A stretch of 64,000 bases of DNA, from NCBI GenBank assembly GCA_023447635.1, contig JAEXNA010000245.1, positions 56,796 to 120,795 on the forward strand, given 5' to 3'. This document shows positions 1 to 8,694 of this stretch, piece after piece. This DNA is from Vulcanimicrobiota bacterium. GTDB lineage: Bacteria > Vulcanimicrobiota > Xenobia > Xenobiales > JADMJV01. Under the pieces are notes generated by a model. The model worked only from the letters and a program-made list of their open reading frames with translations. It did no database searches and was not told where the DNA came from. The position numbers were made by a program, and so were the translations under genes. The first letter of the stretch is position 1; every line of letters starts with the position of its first letter.

Positions 1-1909
1 GCGGCGGAGCCTCCGGGCCACGGAAGACCATGACGGAGAGCGGCGGTACATCGAACTCGGCCGAGTACTGCTGGTAACGGAAGGGAACCGCCTGGGCCTC
101 GACATCGCCTCGAACCTCGAACCCGGAGCCGCCGTACTCGGGCTTGTCCGAGTTCAGCACCTCGGTCCACAGCCCCGGCCAGGGCAGAGGTACCTGGTGA
201 GCCGACTGAGGGATGGGAGTGAAGTTGCAGAGGAACAGAACGGCGCTGCGCGGCTCATCCGCAAAGCGGACGAAGCTGAACACGCTGGTGTCGCGGTCGT
301 CGCACTCCATCCAGGAGAAGCCCGCCGGGAAGTTGTCCAACTGGTGCATCGCCGGCTCGTCCCGGTAGAGCCGGTTCAGGTCGCGGGCCCAATCGTGGAC
401 GCCGCGATGAGTGTCGTGTTCGAGCAGATCCCAGTCGAGTTGCCCGTTGAAATCCCACTCCCGGCGCTGAGCCAGTTCGGCTCCCATAAACATCAGCTTC
501 TTGCCAGGATGGCCAATCTGGTACCCCATCAGCAACCGCAGGTTGGCAAACTTTTGCCAGTCGTCGCCGGGCATCTTATGGATCAGCGACGCCTTGCCGT
601 GCACCACTTCGTCGTGGGACAGCGGCAGCATAAAGCACTCGCTATAGTGGTACGACATGCCGAAAGTCAGCTTGTTGTGATGATAGGTCCGATGAATCGG
701 GTCTTCCTTGAAGTAGGCCAGCGTGTCGTTCATCCAGCCCATGTTCCACTTGAAGGTAAAGCCCAGGCCGCCCTCGCCGGTCGGCTTCGAAACGCGCGGC
801 CAGGCGGTGGACTCTTCGGCCATGGTCATCACGCCGGGGTACTCTTTGGCGATCGACTCGTTGAGCAGTTCCAGGAACTCGACCGCCTCCAGGTTCTCGC
901 GCCCGCCGAAACGGTTGGGCAGCCACTCGCCGTCGTTGCGACCGTAGTCCAGGTACAGCATGCTGGCCACCGCGTCGACCCGCAGTCCGTCGATGTGGTA
1001 CTTGTCCAGCCAGAACATGGCGCTCGAGACCAGGAAGTTCGAGACTTCGCTACGCCCATAGTTAAAAATGAAGGTGTTCCACTCGGGATGGAACCCTTTG
1101 CGAGGGTCGGCGTGCTCGTAGAGGTGGCTGCCGTCAAAGAACCCCAGCGCGAATCCGTCGGTCGGAAAATGAGCCGGCACCCAGTCGAGGATCACACCGA
1201 TCCCTCGCTGGTGCAGCGTGTCGACAAGGGCCATAAAGTCTTCCGGGGTTCCGAAGCGCGAGGTCGGGGCGAAATAGCCCACCACCTGATAACCCCAGGA
1301 GCCGTCGTAGGGAAACTCCGTGACCGGCAAGATCTCGACGTGGGTGTAGCCCATCTCGACCACGTAGTCGGCCAATAAAGGCGCCATCTCGCGGTAGGTC
1401 AGCCACTCGCCGTCGTTCTTCCGCCAAGAACCCAGATGGACTTCGTAGATATTGACCGGACTGCTGTGAGGGTTCCAGGTCTTACGACGCTCCATCCATT
1501 CGCCGTCGTGCCACTCGTGACGGTCCAGGTCCCACACTTTCGAAGCCGTGTCGGGGCGCAGTTCGGCGCAGAAGGCGTAAGGATCTGCCCGGTCCGAGTG
1601 ATAGCCGCCCAGTTCGGAGCGGATGGAGTATTTGTAGGCGTCGCCTTGGCTGACCCCTTCGACGAAGCCGCTCCAGATGCCGGTTTCGTGGTGCTTATGA
1701 AGCAGCGCCGCCCCCTCGCGCCAGCCGTTGAAACTCCCGATGACGGAGACCTGAACCGCGTGGGGCGCCCATACCGCGAAGTACACGCCGTTCTTCCCTT
1801 CGTGCTGGCACAGATGCGCACCCAGGCGCTCGTAGGCGCGATAGTGGCGGCTGGCGGTCCAGAGGTACTGGTCGAACTCGGAGAGGGGAGGAATAGGTAG
1901 CGTGCTCAT
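1..1909 (-). CDS. glgB: 1,4-alpha-glucan branching enzyme GlgB (3' end cut by window edge)
   Basis: Makes the alpha-1,6 branches of glycogen by cleaving an alpha-1,4 chain and transferring it. The frame is open from the ATG at 1909 to the first base of the window, about 636 codons, so only the last few residues should be missing for a family of roughly 630-730 residues. An N-terminal CBM48-type region (VIGSFNGW near residue 57) is followed by a GH13 barrel. GLRVDAVASM holds the nucleophile Asp near residue 312, MAEESTAWP the acid Glu near 364, and HDEVVHGK lies near 425. The closing SVMVFRGPE is typical of the all-beta C-terminal domain. A second ATG at 1919 is out of frame. Family assignment is secure; no other glycogen gene is in view. 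Confidence 0.96.
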   Translation of the reverse strand, partial: MSTLPIPPLSEFDQYLWTASRHYRAYERLGAHLCQHEGKNGVYFAVWAPHAVQVSVIGSFNGWREGAALLHKHHETGIWSGFVEGVSQGDAYKYSIRSELGGYHSDRADPYAFCAELRPDTASKVWDLDRHEWHDGEWMERRKTWNPHSSPVNIYEVHLGSWRKNDGEWLTYREMAPLLADYVVEMGYTHVEILPVTEFPYDGSWGYQVVGYFAPTSRFGTPEDFMALVDTLHQRGIGVILDWVPAHFPTDGFALGFFDGSHLYEHADPRKGFHPEWNTFIFNYGRSEVSNFLVSSAMFWLDKYHIDGLRVDAVASMLYLDYGRNDGEWLPNRFGGRENLEAVEFLELLNESIAKEYPGVMTMAEESTAWPRVSKPTGEGGLGFTFKWNMGWMNDTLAYFKEDPIHRTYHHNKLTFGMSYHYSECFMLPLSHDEVVHGKASLIHKMPGDDWQKFANLRLLMGYQIGHPGKKLMFMGAELAQRREWDFNGQLDWDLLEHDTHRGVHDWARDLNRLYRDEPAMHQLDNFPAGFSWMECDDRDTSVFSFVRFADEPRSAVLFLCNFTPIPQSAHQVPLPWPGLWTEVLNSDKPEYGGSGFEVRGDVEAQAVPFRYQQYSAEFDVPPLSVMVFRGPEAPP

Positions 1910-1991
1910 CGTTCACCATGACCCTATTTAAGCCACCTCAAACGGAGCGTCGGAAGCGCCCTCCCACCCATCAACACTCAACGGAACCACC

Positions 1992-2021
1992 TTGACTCAC
2001 CACGTATGCATGCTTTAGGAT
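1992..2021 (+). promoter_or_regulatory. Putative sigma-70-like promoter
   Basis: TTGACT at 1992-1997 and TAGGAT at 2016-2021, with an 18-bp spacer. The -35 hexamer is identical to that of the probable leaderless promoter at 28302. The expected transcript starts near 2028, upstream of the small reading frame at 2046. Confidence 0.45.
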
Positions 2022-2045
2022 AGGGCTACTCCGACCCAGGGTACA

Positions 2046-2351
2046 ATGGTACTGCCTATCCGAATCGGAGATAGTGGTATACCAATCCACTTCAGGGGGA
2101 ACTTCGTGGAAAATTCTAGCAGCGCGCTACTCACCGTTCGCTTCACGCCGCATCTCAACCGACGCGACCTGTTAGGTTCGACTCGTCGTGAGATGGCAAG
2201 CCCTCTGCCCACATGCGAGCGACCGCTGCCGTACCTCGAAGAGATCCCCGATTGGGCTCCTCGTCGCGAAGGCGCTGCGGCCTCCCAGTGCTCTACTGCT
2301 CCCTCGGAATCCGTCGACCACTACGAGTCGTGGCAGGGGATCTGCTGGTAG
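2046..2351 (+). CDS. Possible small protein, unrecognised (101 aa)
   Basis: A 101-codon frame starting with ATG, about 20 nt after the expected start of the promoter at 1992-2021. No convincing Shine-Dalgarno sequence precedes it, and I recognise no domain, signal peptide or membrane segment. The product is rich in Arg, Pro and Ser, and codon use is not like that of the strong genes nearby. It could equally be a spurious frame in a spacer or an old gene remnant. Listed because it has a promoter and occupies an otherwise empty stretch. Confidence 0.2.
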   Translation: MVLPIRIGDSGIPIHFRGNFVENSSSALLTVRFTPHLNRRDLLGSTRREMASPLPTCERPLPYLEEIPDWAPRREGAAASQCSTAPSESVDHYESWQGICW

Positions 2352-2374
2352 CCCTCCCCATTCCGGCGGCATTC

Positions 2375-3052
2375 TTAAGCGGGTTCTTCCCGCTCTTCCC
2401 TCCACCTGACCGGCGCCGTTCCGTCGATCAAGGCCATCTCTAACCGCCTCAGATAGTCGTCCCTCGAGATCTCGAAAGCGCCCAGCGACGCCGTGTGCTC
2501 GCTGAGCACCTGCGAATCGAACAGCATTACCCCCAGCGAACGAAGCTTGTCGACCAGGTGCGCGAAGCCCACTTTGGACGCTTCCGCCTCGCGGTGAAAC
2601 ATCGACTCCCCAGCGAAGAACCGTCCCATCTGGACTCCGTAAAGACCCCCCACCAGATGATCCTCGCGCCACACTTCCACGCTGTGGGCGTAGCCCATCT
2701 GGTGAAACTCGTGGTAGGCCGTCACCATAGGCGACGAAATCCAACTGTCCCGAGCGTGATGACGCATGCACTCGATCATCACCCGCGAAAAAGCCTCATC
2801 GAAGGTCACCTGAAAACGCCCCTGACGCACCACTCGGCTCAGGCGACGTGACAACGCCAGCGTGCTCAGATCAAAAACCGCTCGAGGGTTGGGAGAGTAC
2901 CAGCGGGCGGGCCAGTCCGACCAGGGAAAGATGCCGTGCCCGTAGGCGTCGAGCAGGAGCGCGGGCGTGATCCGCGCCGAACTACCGAGGTAGCCTTCCG
3001 GGCCGGCCAGCCTGGGGTCGGGAAAGTATGTGGGAGAGGACCTCTCGCGCAT
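2375..3052 (-). CDS. aat: Leucyl/phenylalanyl-tRNA--protein transferase
   Basis: Cytoplasmic N-end-rule enzyme that transfers Leu or Phe from aminoacyl-tRNA to the N-terminal Lys or Arg of proteins, marking them for ClpAP. The 225-aa length fits the family. Characteristic blocks are visible: YFPDPRLAGPEG near the start, GHGIFPWSDWPARWYSPNPR near residues 38-57, then DSWISSPMVTAYHEFHQMG and VEVWREDHLVGGLYGVQMG, and FDSQVLSEHTASLGA near the end. It starts with ATG at 3052. The exported MsrB gene lies upstream on the same strand with a gap of about 40 bp, so the two may be cotranscribed. Confidence 0.95.
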   Translation of the reverse strand: MRERSSPTYFPDPRLAGPEGYLGSSARITPALLLDAYGHGIFPWSDWPARWYSPNPRAVFDLSTLALSRRLSRVVRQGRFQVTFDEAFSRVMIECMRHHARDSWISSPMVTAYHEFHQMGYAHSVEVWREDHLVGGLYGVQMGRFFAGESMFHREAEASKVGFAHLVDKLRSLGVMLFDSQVLSEHTASLGAFEISRDDYLRRLEMALIDGTAPVRWREEREEPA

Positions 3053-3092
3053 GGCACGCCAAGCTTCGCCAGAGATCGACCAAGTTCCCAGT

Positions 3093-3578
3093 CTATTTGG
3101 CTTTCGCGGCCACCGCAGGCTTGAATTCGAGGGCGTCCGAGTTGATACAGTAGCGAAGGCCGGTCGGAGGCGGACCGTCTTCGAACACGTGGCCCAGATG
3201 GCCGCCGCAGCCCGAGCAAAGGATCTCGGTTCGGTCCATGTTGTGAGACTTGTCGACCTTTTCTTGCACCGACTTCGAACTCGAAGGCTTATAGAAACTG
3301 GGCCAACCGCAGTGCGAGTCGAACTTGGTCACGGACTGGAACAGCACTTCGCCGCAGCCCCGGCAGACGTAGCTACCCTTGCGCTTCTCTTTGACATACT
3401 CGCCGCTATAGGGCGCCTCGGTCCCCGCCTTCCTGAGCACCTCGTAGGCTTCGGGCGAAAGCTGCTTCTTCCACTCCGCGTCGCTCTTCTGGACTCGGTA
3501 GGTCGTGGGCTTGGCCAGGACGGCCACGCCACACAGCAGAAGGAGGGTGAGAAAACCAAGGATCCCGCGCATTTTCAT
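3093..3578 (-). CDS. msrB: Exported peptide-methionine (R)-S-oxide reductase
   Basis: Reduces methionine-R-sulfoxide in proteins. Starting at the ATG at 3578 gives a signal peptide (MKMRGILGF then a Leu/Val-rich core) and a mature MsrB domain, so the enzyme probably works outside the cytoplasm. The frame can be extended upstream, but that would bury the signal peptide. Two zinc-binding pairs are present (CRGCG and CSGCG), followed by GGHLGHVF, and the catalytic Cys sits in RYCINSDALEF near the C-terminus. FDSHCGWPSFY is the usual substrate-site block. The residue before the only signal-peptide Cys is Leu, so it is not a clear lipoprotein. It is divergent from the secreted-protein gene at 3649. 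Confidence 0.94.
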   Translation of the reverse strand: MKMRGILGFLTLLLLCGVAVLAKPTTYRVQKSDAEWKKQLSPEAYEVLRKAGTEAPYSGEYVKEKRKGSYVCRGCGEVLFQSVTKFDSHCGWPSFYKPSSSKSVQEKVDKSHNMDRTEILCSGCGGHLGHVFEDGPPPTGLRYCINSDALEFKPAVAAKAK

Positions 3579-3648
3579 AGGCCGTGCAACACCGCAGTCC
3601 GGGCAAAGTTCCCAGGAGATGCCTCGGCTTCGGGCAAACCTGGCATTT

Positions 3649-4560
3649 ATGAAAAATCTGCTCGGCTCGTTTTTCCTGGTGCTCACCCTTCTGCTTCCCG
3701 CCCTGGCCCAGGACGTGCTGCCGCCCGAAGGCTCGCGACTGATCGCCAGCGGACCCGACGGAGTGGTCCTGCAATGGCCCGGCGACGCGCGCCAGCGCTA
3801 CTTCGTGCAGATCTATAGCGGAGGCGTCGCCGCCGTCGAGCAAGAGGTCACCGGCAACACCATCGCCGTCCCTCTGCGGGGCGGCCTGGGCTACCAGTGG
3901 AAGGTCAGCCGTATCGAACCGAGCGGCGGCTACTCCGAACTGGTCTCTAACCGTAATTTCCAGGTGGTCAACGACACTTCGATCGTCATCGCGGGCAGCA
4001 ACGGTGGGAAAGGGCGTGACGGCACCTACCGCACCGGCTACGCTGGAGAGAACGGCGGGGCCGGAGGAGCCGGTCCCAACCTGACTGCCACCCTGCAGCC
4101 GATGGGGATCTACGTCGGACTGACCATCACCGGCGCTCCCGCCAATCGCCAACTGCTGCTAGCCCCCGGTTCCGGGCCGATTATGCTGGTCAGTCGGGGC
4201 GGTCAGGGTGGAGCCGGAGGAGCCGGAGCCAACGGCCAGCCCGCCTTTTTCAACGTGCAGACCGGATACGTCAGCCTGCCGCAGCCGGGAGGGAACGGAG
4301 GGGTTGGAGGCACCGGAGGCGCCGGCGGCAGCATCACCGTGGTCTCGAACGGTCTGGAACCGGCCCGCTACCTGCAGTTCGATACCAGTGGAGGGCCCGG
4401 CGGAGCGGCCGGCGCCCCGGGGCGGGGCGGAGACCGCGTGACCGTGCCGGTCGACTGGCGCTACGGGCTACCGTTCGGCTACGCCGACGTGCCCGCACCC
4501 AACGGACAGCCGGGGCAGCCCGGGCAGCCGGGACAAGCCGGTCAAGTATTCTATCGCTAA
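3649..4560 (+). CDS. Secreted glycine-rich, collagen-like protein
   Basis: About 303 aa. The ATG at 3649 gives a clean signal peptide (MKNLLGSFF, Leu-rich core, cleavage after PALAQ). Residues 20-100 look like a beta-sandwich of the fibronectin/carbohydrate-binding type (VLQWPGDARQRYFVQIYSG; inference). The rest is built from glycine-rich blocks such as GKGRDG, GGAGGAG, GGQGGAGGAG, GGVGGTGGAGG and GGPGGAAGAPGRGGD, ending in a short collagen-like Gly-Gln-Pro run. I recognise no enzyme motif. It is probably a surface or matrix protein. An inverted repeat and a 37-bp repeat array follow the stop. Confidence 0.8.
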   Translation: MKNLLGSFFLVLTLLLPALAQDVLPPEGSRLIASGPDGVVLQWPGDARQRYFVQIYSGGVAAVEQEVTGNTIAVPLRGGLGYQWKVSRIEPSGGYSELVSNRNFQVVNDTSIVIAGSNGGKGRDGTYRTGYAGENGGAGGAGPNLTATLQPMGIYVGLTITGAPANRQLLLAPGSGPIMLVSRGGQGGAGGAGANGQPAFFNVQTGYVSLPQPGGNGGVGGTGGAGGSITVVSNGLEPARYLQFDTSGGPGGAAGAPGRGGDRVTVPVDWRYGLPFGYADVPAPNGQPGQPGQPGQAGQVFYR

Positions 4561-4578
4561 CAACTTGAGAAACGGCCC

Positions 4579-4730
4579 GCGCGAGGCCCTTAGCCCCTGG
4601 CCGACCCGACGCTCCGCGCGAGGCCCTCAGCCCCTGGCCGACCCGATGCCCCGCGCGAGGCCATCGCGCCCCGGTCAACCTCAGCGCCCCGCACGAGGCT
4701 CAGGAGAAAATCGGCGCCCCGCGTGAGGCG
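4579..4730. repeat. 37-bp tandem repeat array carrying the dispersed GC motif
   Basis: Units start at 4579, 4616, 4653 and 4691 (37, 37 and 38 bp). Each begins with gcgcgaggcc or a one-base variant and ends in a CCCC run, so every junction recreates CCCCGCGCGAGGC, the motif dispersed through this window. A fifth, degenerate junction lies inside the loop of the terminator hairpin. Confidence 0.85.
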
Positions 4731-4741
4731 CCGATTTTCTC
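4704..4741. terminator. Bidirectional intrinsic terminator
   Basis: A perfect 15-bp inverted repeat (arms 4704-4718 and 4727-4741, starting GAGAAAATCGGCGCC) with an 8-nt loop. The arms have an A-run on one side and a T-run on the other, so it can work in both directions. It sits between the convergent stops of the glycine-rich protein gene and the dihydroxyacetone kinase gene. Confidence 0.9.
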
Positions 4742-4773
4742 TAGGGAGACTTTTGGGAAGGGGGGCTTAGAGC

Positions 4774-6465
4774 CTACTCCTCGTCGGAGCCGCCCATCTC
4801 GAAGCTCTCTTCCGGCGGCACTTCTTCGTCGGAAACCTCCGTGGGGCACTCGGCCAGCGCCTCGAAAGCCCGCGCCACCGCCTCGGCCCCGGGGTCGACC
4901 ACCCCAGCCAGAGCGCCCGCCCCCAGGTAAGCTGAACGCCCCGCGCCGGCCTCGGTCAGTTCCGCCGTGGCGTCCGCAGCCTGTCGGGCGATCTGGGCCA
5001 CCTCGACCAGACTCTTCCCCTCTTTCAGCGCCTGCAGAGCGGGCCACAGGGAATCGAGCATGGTGCGGTCGCCGGGCTTGGCCCCCCCGTAGAAGTGCAT
5101 CCTCTCGACCCCGTAGATCAGCGCCTGGGTCCAGCTTTTGCTCTTGCGATACTCGCCCGAGGCGCCGCCCGTAAAGATGGCCAGCAAGATCCCGCTGCTC
5201 CCTCCCGCGTGGCCCAGCGAGGAGGACAGCGCCCCCAAGAGTTCGGCCGGGTCCGACATAGGGAGCGCTCCGAGTCGCGCCTCGATGGCGGCCGCCGCGT
5301 TGGCAAAGGTGTCTCCGGCATCACCGTCTCCAACCTTCCCGTCCAGGGCATTAAGGTCGTCCCGGCTCTCCTGCAGACGCCGCACGATAGCGGTCAGACG
5401 CACCGCCACCAGCGGATCGCGCGAGGCCCTCGGCTCCTCCCCCACCACGCTGGGAAGGGGCAACAGGCGCGGCTGCTTGGGCACCACCGCGCCAGGCCAG
5501 GCTGGGATCGGAACCGGAGCCGTCAGCGCCTCGCGCACCCCTTCGGTCAGCGGAAGCACGGTCAGCGAAAACCCGTTCATATCGTAAGAGGTCATGAGAT
5601 GGCCCGGGCCCACCATCAGTTCCGTCCGCTCGCCCAGCGGGGTTTCCAGATAGTCCTTGACCAGCACGCCCATCTCGACCGGCGGCACCGCGCCCAGGTT
5701 GTTGAACAGCGCGGCCAGCGGTCCCTCGCCCACGGCCGACTGCACACCTTCGACCACCCGGGCCAGCATCTCGCGGGCCCCGGCCATAGGAACTTTCTGA
5801 ACGCCCGGCTCGCCGTGGATGCCCAGACCCAGTTCGGCCTCGTCATCGCCCAGTCGCTCCTTGCCCGGGTTGCCCGGCGTGTGACAGGTGGTCAAGGCTA
5901 ATCCCAGGCTCTTGACCGAATCCGCCACCTCGCCGGCGATCCGGGTGACCGTTTCCAGATCCTCGCCCTTCTCGGCGAAGTAGCCCGCCACTTTGTGTAC
6001 CAGCAGGGTGCCTGCGATACCGCGCGGCTGCACCGACGGAGCCAGCGAAACGTCGTCCCCGACGACCACCATCTCGACCTTCAGCCCCATCTGGCGAGCC
6101 CGCTCGGCGGCCAGGCCAAAGTTCAGCCGGTCGCCAGTGTAGTTTTTCACCACCAGCAGCACTCCGGCGCGACCTGCCACCGCACGGATGGCGGTCAGCA
6201 CGGCCTCGACGCTAGGTGAAGCAAACACCTCGCCGCAGACCGCAGCGGTCAGCATGCCGGGGCCAACAAATCCAGCGTGCGCGGGCTCATGTCCTGAACC
6301 TCCGCCCGAGATCACGGCCACCCGCTCCTTGTTCCAGTCGGCGCGGACCACCACTTTGATCTGAGGATAGCCGTCGAGGCGGGTCAGGCGCCCAGCCGAG
6401 GTAGCGATCAGCCCCTGGAGAGACTCTTGAACCAGGGAATCGCGATGATTAAGAAAGTGCTTCAT
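4774..6465 (-). CDS. ATP-dependent dihydroxyacetone kinase (DhaK-DhaL fusion)
   Basis: Phosphorylates dihydroxyacetone to DHAP, feeding glycolysis. Numbering from the ATG at 6465, residues 1-325 are the DhaK domain: ISGGGSGHEPAHAGFVG near 52-68 and the substrate-binding His in GLGIHGEPG near 217. A linker leads to the DhaL domain (about 350-545), with the magnesium-binding DGDAGDTF at 380-387 and GHAGGSSG. Both domains in one chain is the DAK type that uses ATP, not the PEP-dependent PTS type; no DhaM gene is nearby. A GTG at 6474 is an alternative start. The C-terminus is an acidic tail. Its 5' end lies about 90 bp from the divergent gene at 6556. Confidence 0.94.
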   Translation of the reverse strand: MKHFLNHRDSLVQESLQGLIATSAGRLTRLDGYPQIKVVVRADWNKERVAVISGGGSGHEPAHAGFVGPGMLTAAVCGEVFASPSVEAVLTAIRAVAGRAGVLLVVKNYTGDRLNFGLAAERARQMGLKVEMVVVGDDVSLAPSVQPRGIAGTLLVHKVAGYFAEKGEDLETVTRIAGEVADSVKSLGLALTTCHTPGNPGKERLGDDEAELGLGIHGEPGVQKVPMAGAREMLARVVEGVQSAVGEGPLAALFNNLGAVPPVEMGVLVKDYLETPLGERTELMVGPGHLMTSYDMNGFSLTVLPLTEGVREALTAPVPIPAWPGAVVPKQPRLLPLPSVVGEEPRASRDPLVAVRLTAIVRRLQESRDDLNALDGKVGDGDAGDTFANAAAAIEARLGALPMSDPAELLGALSSSLGHAGGSSGILLAIFTGGASGEYRKSKSWTQALIYGVERMHFYGGAKPGDRTMLDSLWPALQALKEGKSLVEVAQIARQAADATAELTEAGAGRSAYLGAGALAGVVDPGAEAVARAFEALAECPTEVSDEEVPPEESFEMGGSDEE

Positions 6466-6555
6466 ACAGCACACTCCGCCCCCGCGCCGGAAAGTTCCTG
6501 GGTTGGGACCCGGCAGGGCTCTGCCCCGGCCCGGCCTAAGCCATCCGCCGTGAGC

Positions 6556-7509
6556 ATGTACGAACGCCTCGCCGCCGTCTGCCAGCGGCTTCGCGCCACC
6601 GCCCAGGCGGTCGACGCCTCCTTCGAACCGCCCGCCCAGCAGATGGCCTGGCTAGCCGAGTCGGGATACTTCCGTCACACCGCGGACGTGGGGCCCGCCG
6701 AACGACGACGCCTGCTAGACCTGCTCTCCTCGGGCTGCGGGGCGACCGCCTTCCTGGCCAGCCAGCACGAAGCTTCGTGCCGACGTCTGCATCGAGCGGC
6801 CCACCCACTGTTCGAAAGCGCCGTGAAGGGCGAAGTCTGGGTTGGAGTCTGTTTCGCCCATTTGCGCCGTCAGCCCAGTCCGGTCGCCGTGACGCGCCAG
6901 GGGCAAAGCCTGCTCTTCCAGGGAGTCGGACCGTGGTTCTCCGGAGTAGGCCTGATGAGCCAGGTACTGGTGGCCGGCGCTACCGACGACGGCGAGTTCC
7001 TGATGGCCCTCAGCCCCCTCGAGCGCCCCGAGATCGAGGTGGGAGAGAGTACTCCGCTGGCCGTGATGAACGCCACTGCTACCGCTCCCCTGGCCTTCCA
7101 TCAGCTAGAGGTCCCGCTCCCGGATCTGGTGGTTACTACCAGTGCGGCTCAGATGTCGCAGGACGATCAGCACTCCACCGTATTCCAATCCTCCCGTTCC
7201 CTGGGAGTGGCCCGGGCCGCCGCCGAGTTTCTGCCGGCCAGTGCGCGCGACCGCTTGCTTGATCGCCTGGAGGCCCAACACCAGAAGATGGACGCCTGGG
7301 ACCAGCGCCCCGCGTGGGCCAGCGCCGTGGCCCTGCGCAAAGAAGCGTTGGAGCTGGCCGCCCTGGCCGTGCAGGCGGCCCTGATGAGTAGCGGAGGCGC
7401 CGCGCACAGTCTGACTCACCCGGTTCAGAGATTGGCAAGAGAAGCTTCGTTTTACGCAACCACGCAGCTGACCAGCGAGTTGAAAGAGGCGTTCCTGAAC
7501 GACCTCTGA
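6556..7509 (+). CDS. Acyl-CoA dehydrogenase-like flavoprotein
   Basis: About 317 aa from the ATG at 6556 (a GTG two codons earlier and longer upstream extensions are possible). The order of features resembles the acyl-CoA dehydrogenase/monooxygenase fold: a helical N-terminus, a middle beta region (GEVWVGVCFAHLRRQ, then VAVTRQGQSLLFQGVGPWFSG), and a helical C-terminus with ALRKEALELAALAVQAALMSSGG. It is shorter than typical 370-400-residue members, and the usual catalytic Glu region is not clear, so substrate and activity are unknown. The next gene starts 28 bp after its stop on the same strand. Confidence 0.6.
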   Translation: MYERLAAVCQRLRATAQAVDASFEPPAQQMAWLAESGYFRHTADVGPAERRRLLDLLSSGCGATAFLASQHEASCRRLHRAAHPLFESAVKGEVWVGVCFAHLRRQPSPVAVTRQGQSLLFQGVGPWFSGVGLMSQVLVAGATDDGEFLMALSPLERPEIEVGESTPLAVMNATATAPLAFHQLEVPLPDLVVTTSAAQMSQDDQHSTVFQSSRSLGVARAAAEFLPASARDRLLDRLEAQHQKMDAWDQRPAWASAVALRKEALELAALAVQAALMSSGGAAHSLTHPVQRLAREASFYATTQLTSELKEAFLNDL

Positions 7510-7536
7510 TTCAGGCCCTAGAACGGATCCGCATCA

Positions 7537-8694
7537 ATGGCACCACCCGCTCCCCATCACCTCTGGCAGCGCCTGCGCGCCGCCCTCGAGTACACCCGCC
7601 AGGCTCAGGGGCGGCCGCCGGACGCCGCCGAGCGTCGCCGCTTCGCCTCGTCCCCGCAGTGGGACGGCACGCGTTTCCGCAACCGGGTGGCCCAGGCGCC
7701 GATCGTCTACTCCCGCATCTTCTATAACGTCTTTTTCGGCCGCTCTCGCTACGCCTCGCCCCACGGCGAGGTCCCGATCCAGCGGTTAACCGCGCAGGAC
7801 GTCGCCCAACTGCCAGCGTCCGGCCTGCGGGCCACCTGGATGGGCCACTCCAGCACCCTGCTCGAGATCGACGGGACTCGCCTGCTGCTCGACCCGGTGT
7901 GGAGCGAGCGCGCCTCGCCCTTCAGCTTTGCCGGCGCCCTGCGTTTTCACCCCGTCCCGCTGGCCTTAGAGGACCTGCCGCCGCTGGACGCCGTGGCCAT
8001 CTCGCACGCTCATTACGACCATCTGGATATGCTTACCATTCGGCGCCTTCGCGACCGGGTACCGCTCTGGATCGTGCCGCTGGGAGTCGGGTCGCACCTG
8101 CGCCACTGGGGCGTCGACGGTCAGCGCATCGTCGAACTGGACTGGTGGCAAAGTCACTCCGTGGGCCAGGTCAAGGTTACCGCCGTCCCAGCCAGACACG
8201 ACACCGGCCGCTCCATCCTGTTCGGGGACCGCAAGCTGACTCTATGGTGCGCCTGGGCTTTCCAGGGTCCGCGTCACTCGGCGTTCTTTGGCGGCGATTC
8301 GGGGCTCAACGACGGCTACGCCGAAGCGGGGCAGCGACTGGGACCGTTCGACCTGTGCCTGATCGAGATCGGAGCCTACGACCCGCTGTGGAGAGACGCC
8401 CATCTGGGCCCGGAAGAGTGCGTGCTGGCCTTCCGCCTGACTCGAGGCAGGCTGCTCGTGCCGGTGCACTGGGCCACCTTCGAACTGGCCCCGCACGGAT
8501 GGACCGAGCCGATCGAGCGGTTCCTGGTGGCCGCCGAGCAGGCCGGGATCCGCTACACGATTCCACGGCCGGGCCAGTCGGTCGAACTCGAGTCGCCGCT
8601 GCTGCACGAGCGCTGGTGGCCCGACGAGCCGTGGCTGACAGCAGAACAGCGAGAGGTCTGGTCCAGCGGTATGGACCATCTGCGGGGCCTTTAG
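7537..8694 (+). CDS. MBL-fold hydrolase, NAPE-PLD/UlaG-like
   Basis: A metallo-beta-lactamase-fold enzyme of 385 aa. The metal-binding motif SHAHYDHLD (HxHxDH) lies near residues 153-161; other ligands are the His in ARHDTGRS, the Asp in FFGGDSGLND, and the His in LVPVHWATF near the C-terminus. TWMGHSSTLLEIDG and LLLDPVWSERASP are characteristic of the NAPE-hydrolysing phospholipase D-like group, so a phospholipid or phosphodiester substrate is plausible (inference). There is no signal peptide. It follows the acyl-CoA-dehydrogenase-like gene closely, and its stop overlaps the stop of the convergent gene by 4 bp. Confidence 0.85.
   Translation: MAPPAPHHLWQRLRAALEYTRQAQGRPPDAAERRRFASSPQWDGTRFRNRVAQAPIVYSRIFYNVFFGRSRYASPHGEVPIQRLTAQDVAQLPASGLRATWMGHSSTLLEIDGTRLLLDPVWSERASPFSFAGALRFHPVPLALEDLPPLDAVAISHAHYDHLDMLTIRRLRDRVPLWIVPLGVGSHLRHWGVDGQRIVELDWWQSHSVGQVKVTAVPARHDTGRSILFGDRKLTLWCAWAFQGPRHSAFFGGDSGLNDGYAEAGQRLGPFDLCLIEIGAYDPLWRDAHLGPEECVLAFRLTRGRLLVPVHWATFELAPHGWTEPIERFLVAAEQAGIRYTIPRPGQSVELESPLLHERWWPDEPWLTAEQREVWSSGMDHLRGL

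Larger units (their letters stand above)
1910..2374. other. 465-bp spacer between glgB and aat
   Basis: Lower in GC than its neighbours. It holds a good plus-strand promoter-like pair (1992-2021) and one weak plus-strand reading frame (2046-2351). I see no tRNA, no long hairpin and no repeat array. A plus-strand transcript starting here would run antisense into aat. Confidence 0.5.

Noticed and set aside
197..1378. Long plus-strand frame opposite glgB
   Set aside because: It is the antisense shadow of the branching enzyme; all catalytic motifs read on the minus strand.
2160..2185. T-loop-like word GGTTCGACTC suggesting a tRNA
   Set aside because: No matching acceptor, D-arm or anticodon stem can be built around it.
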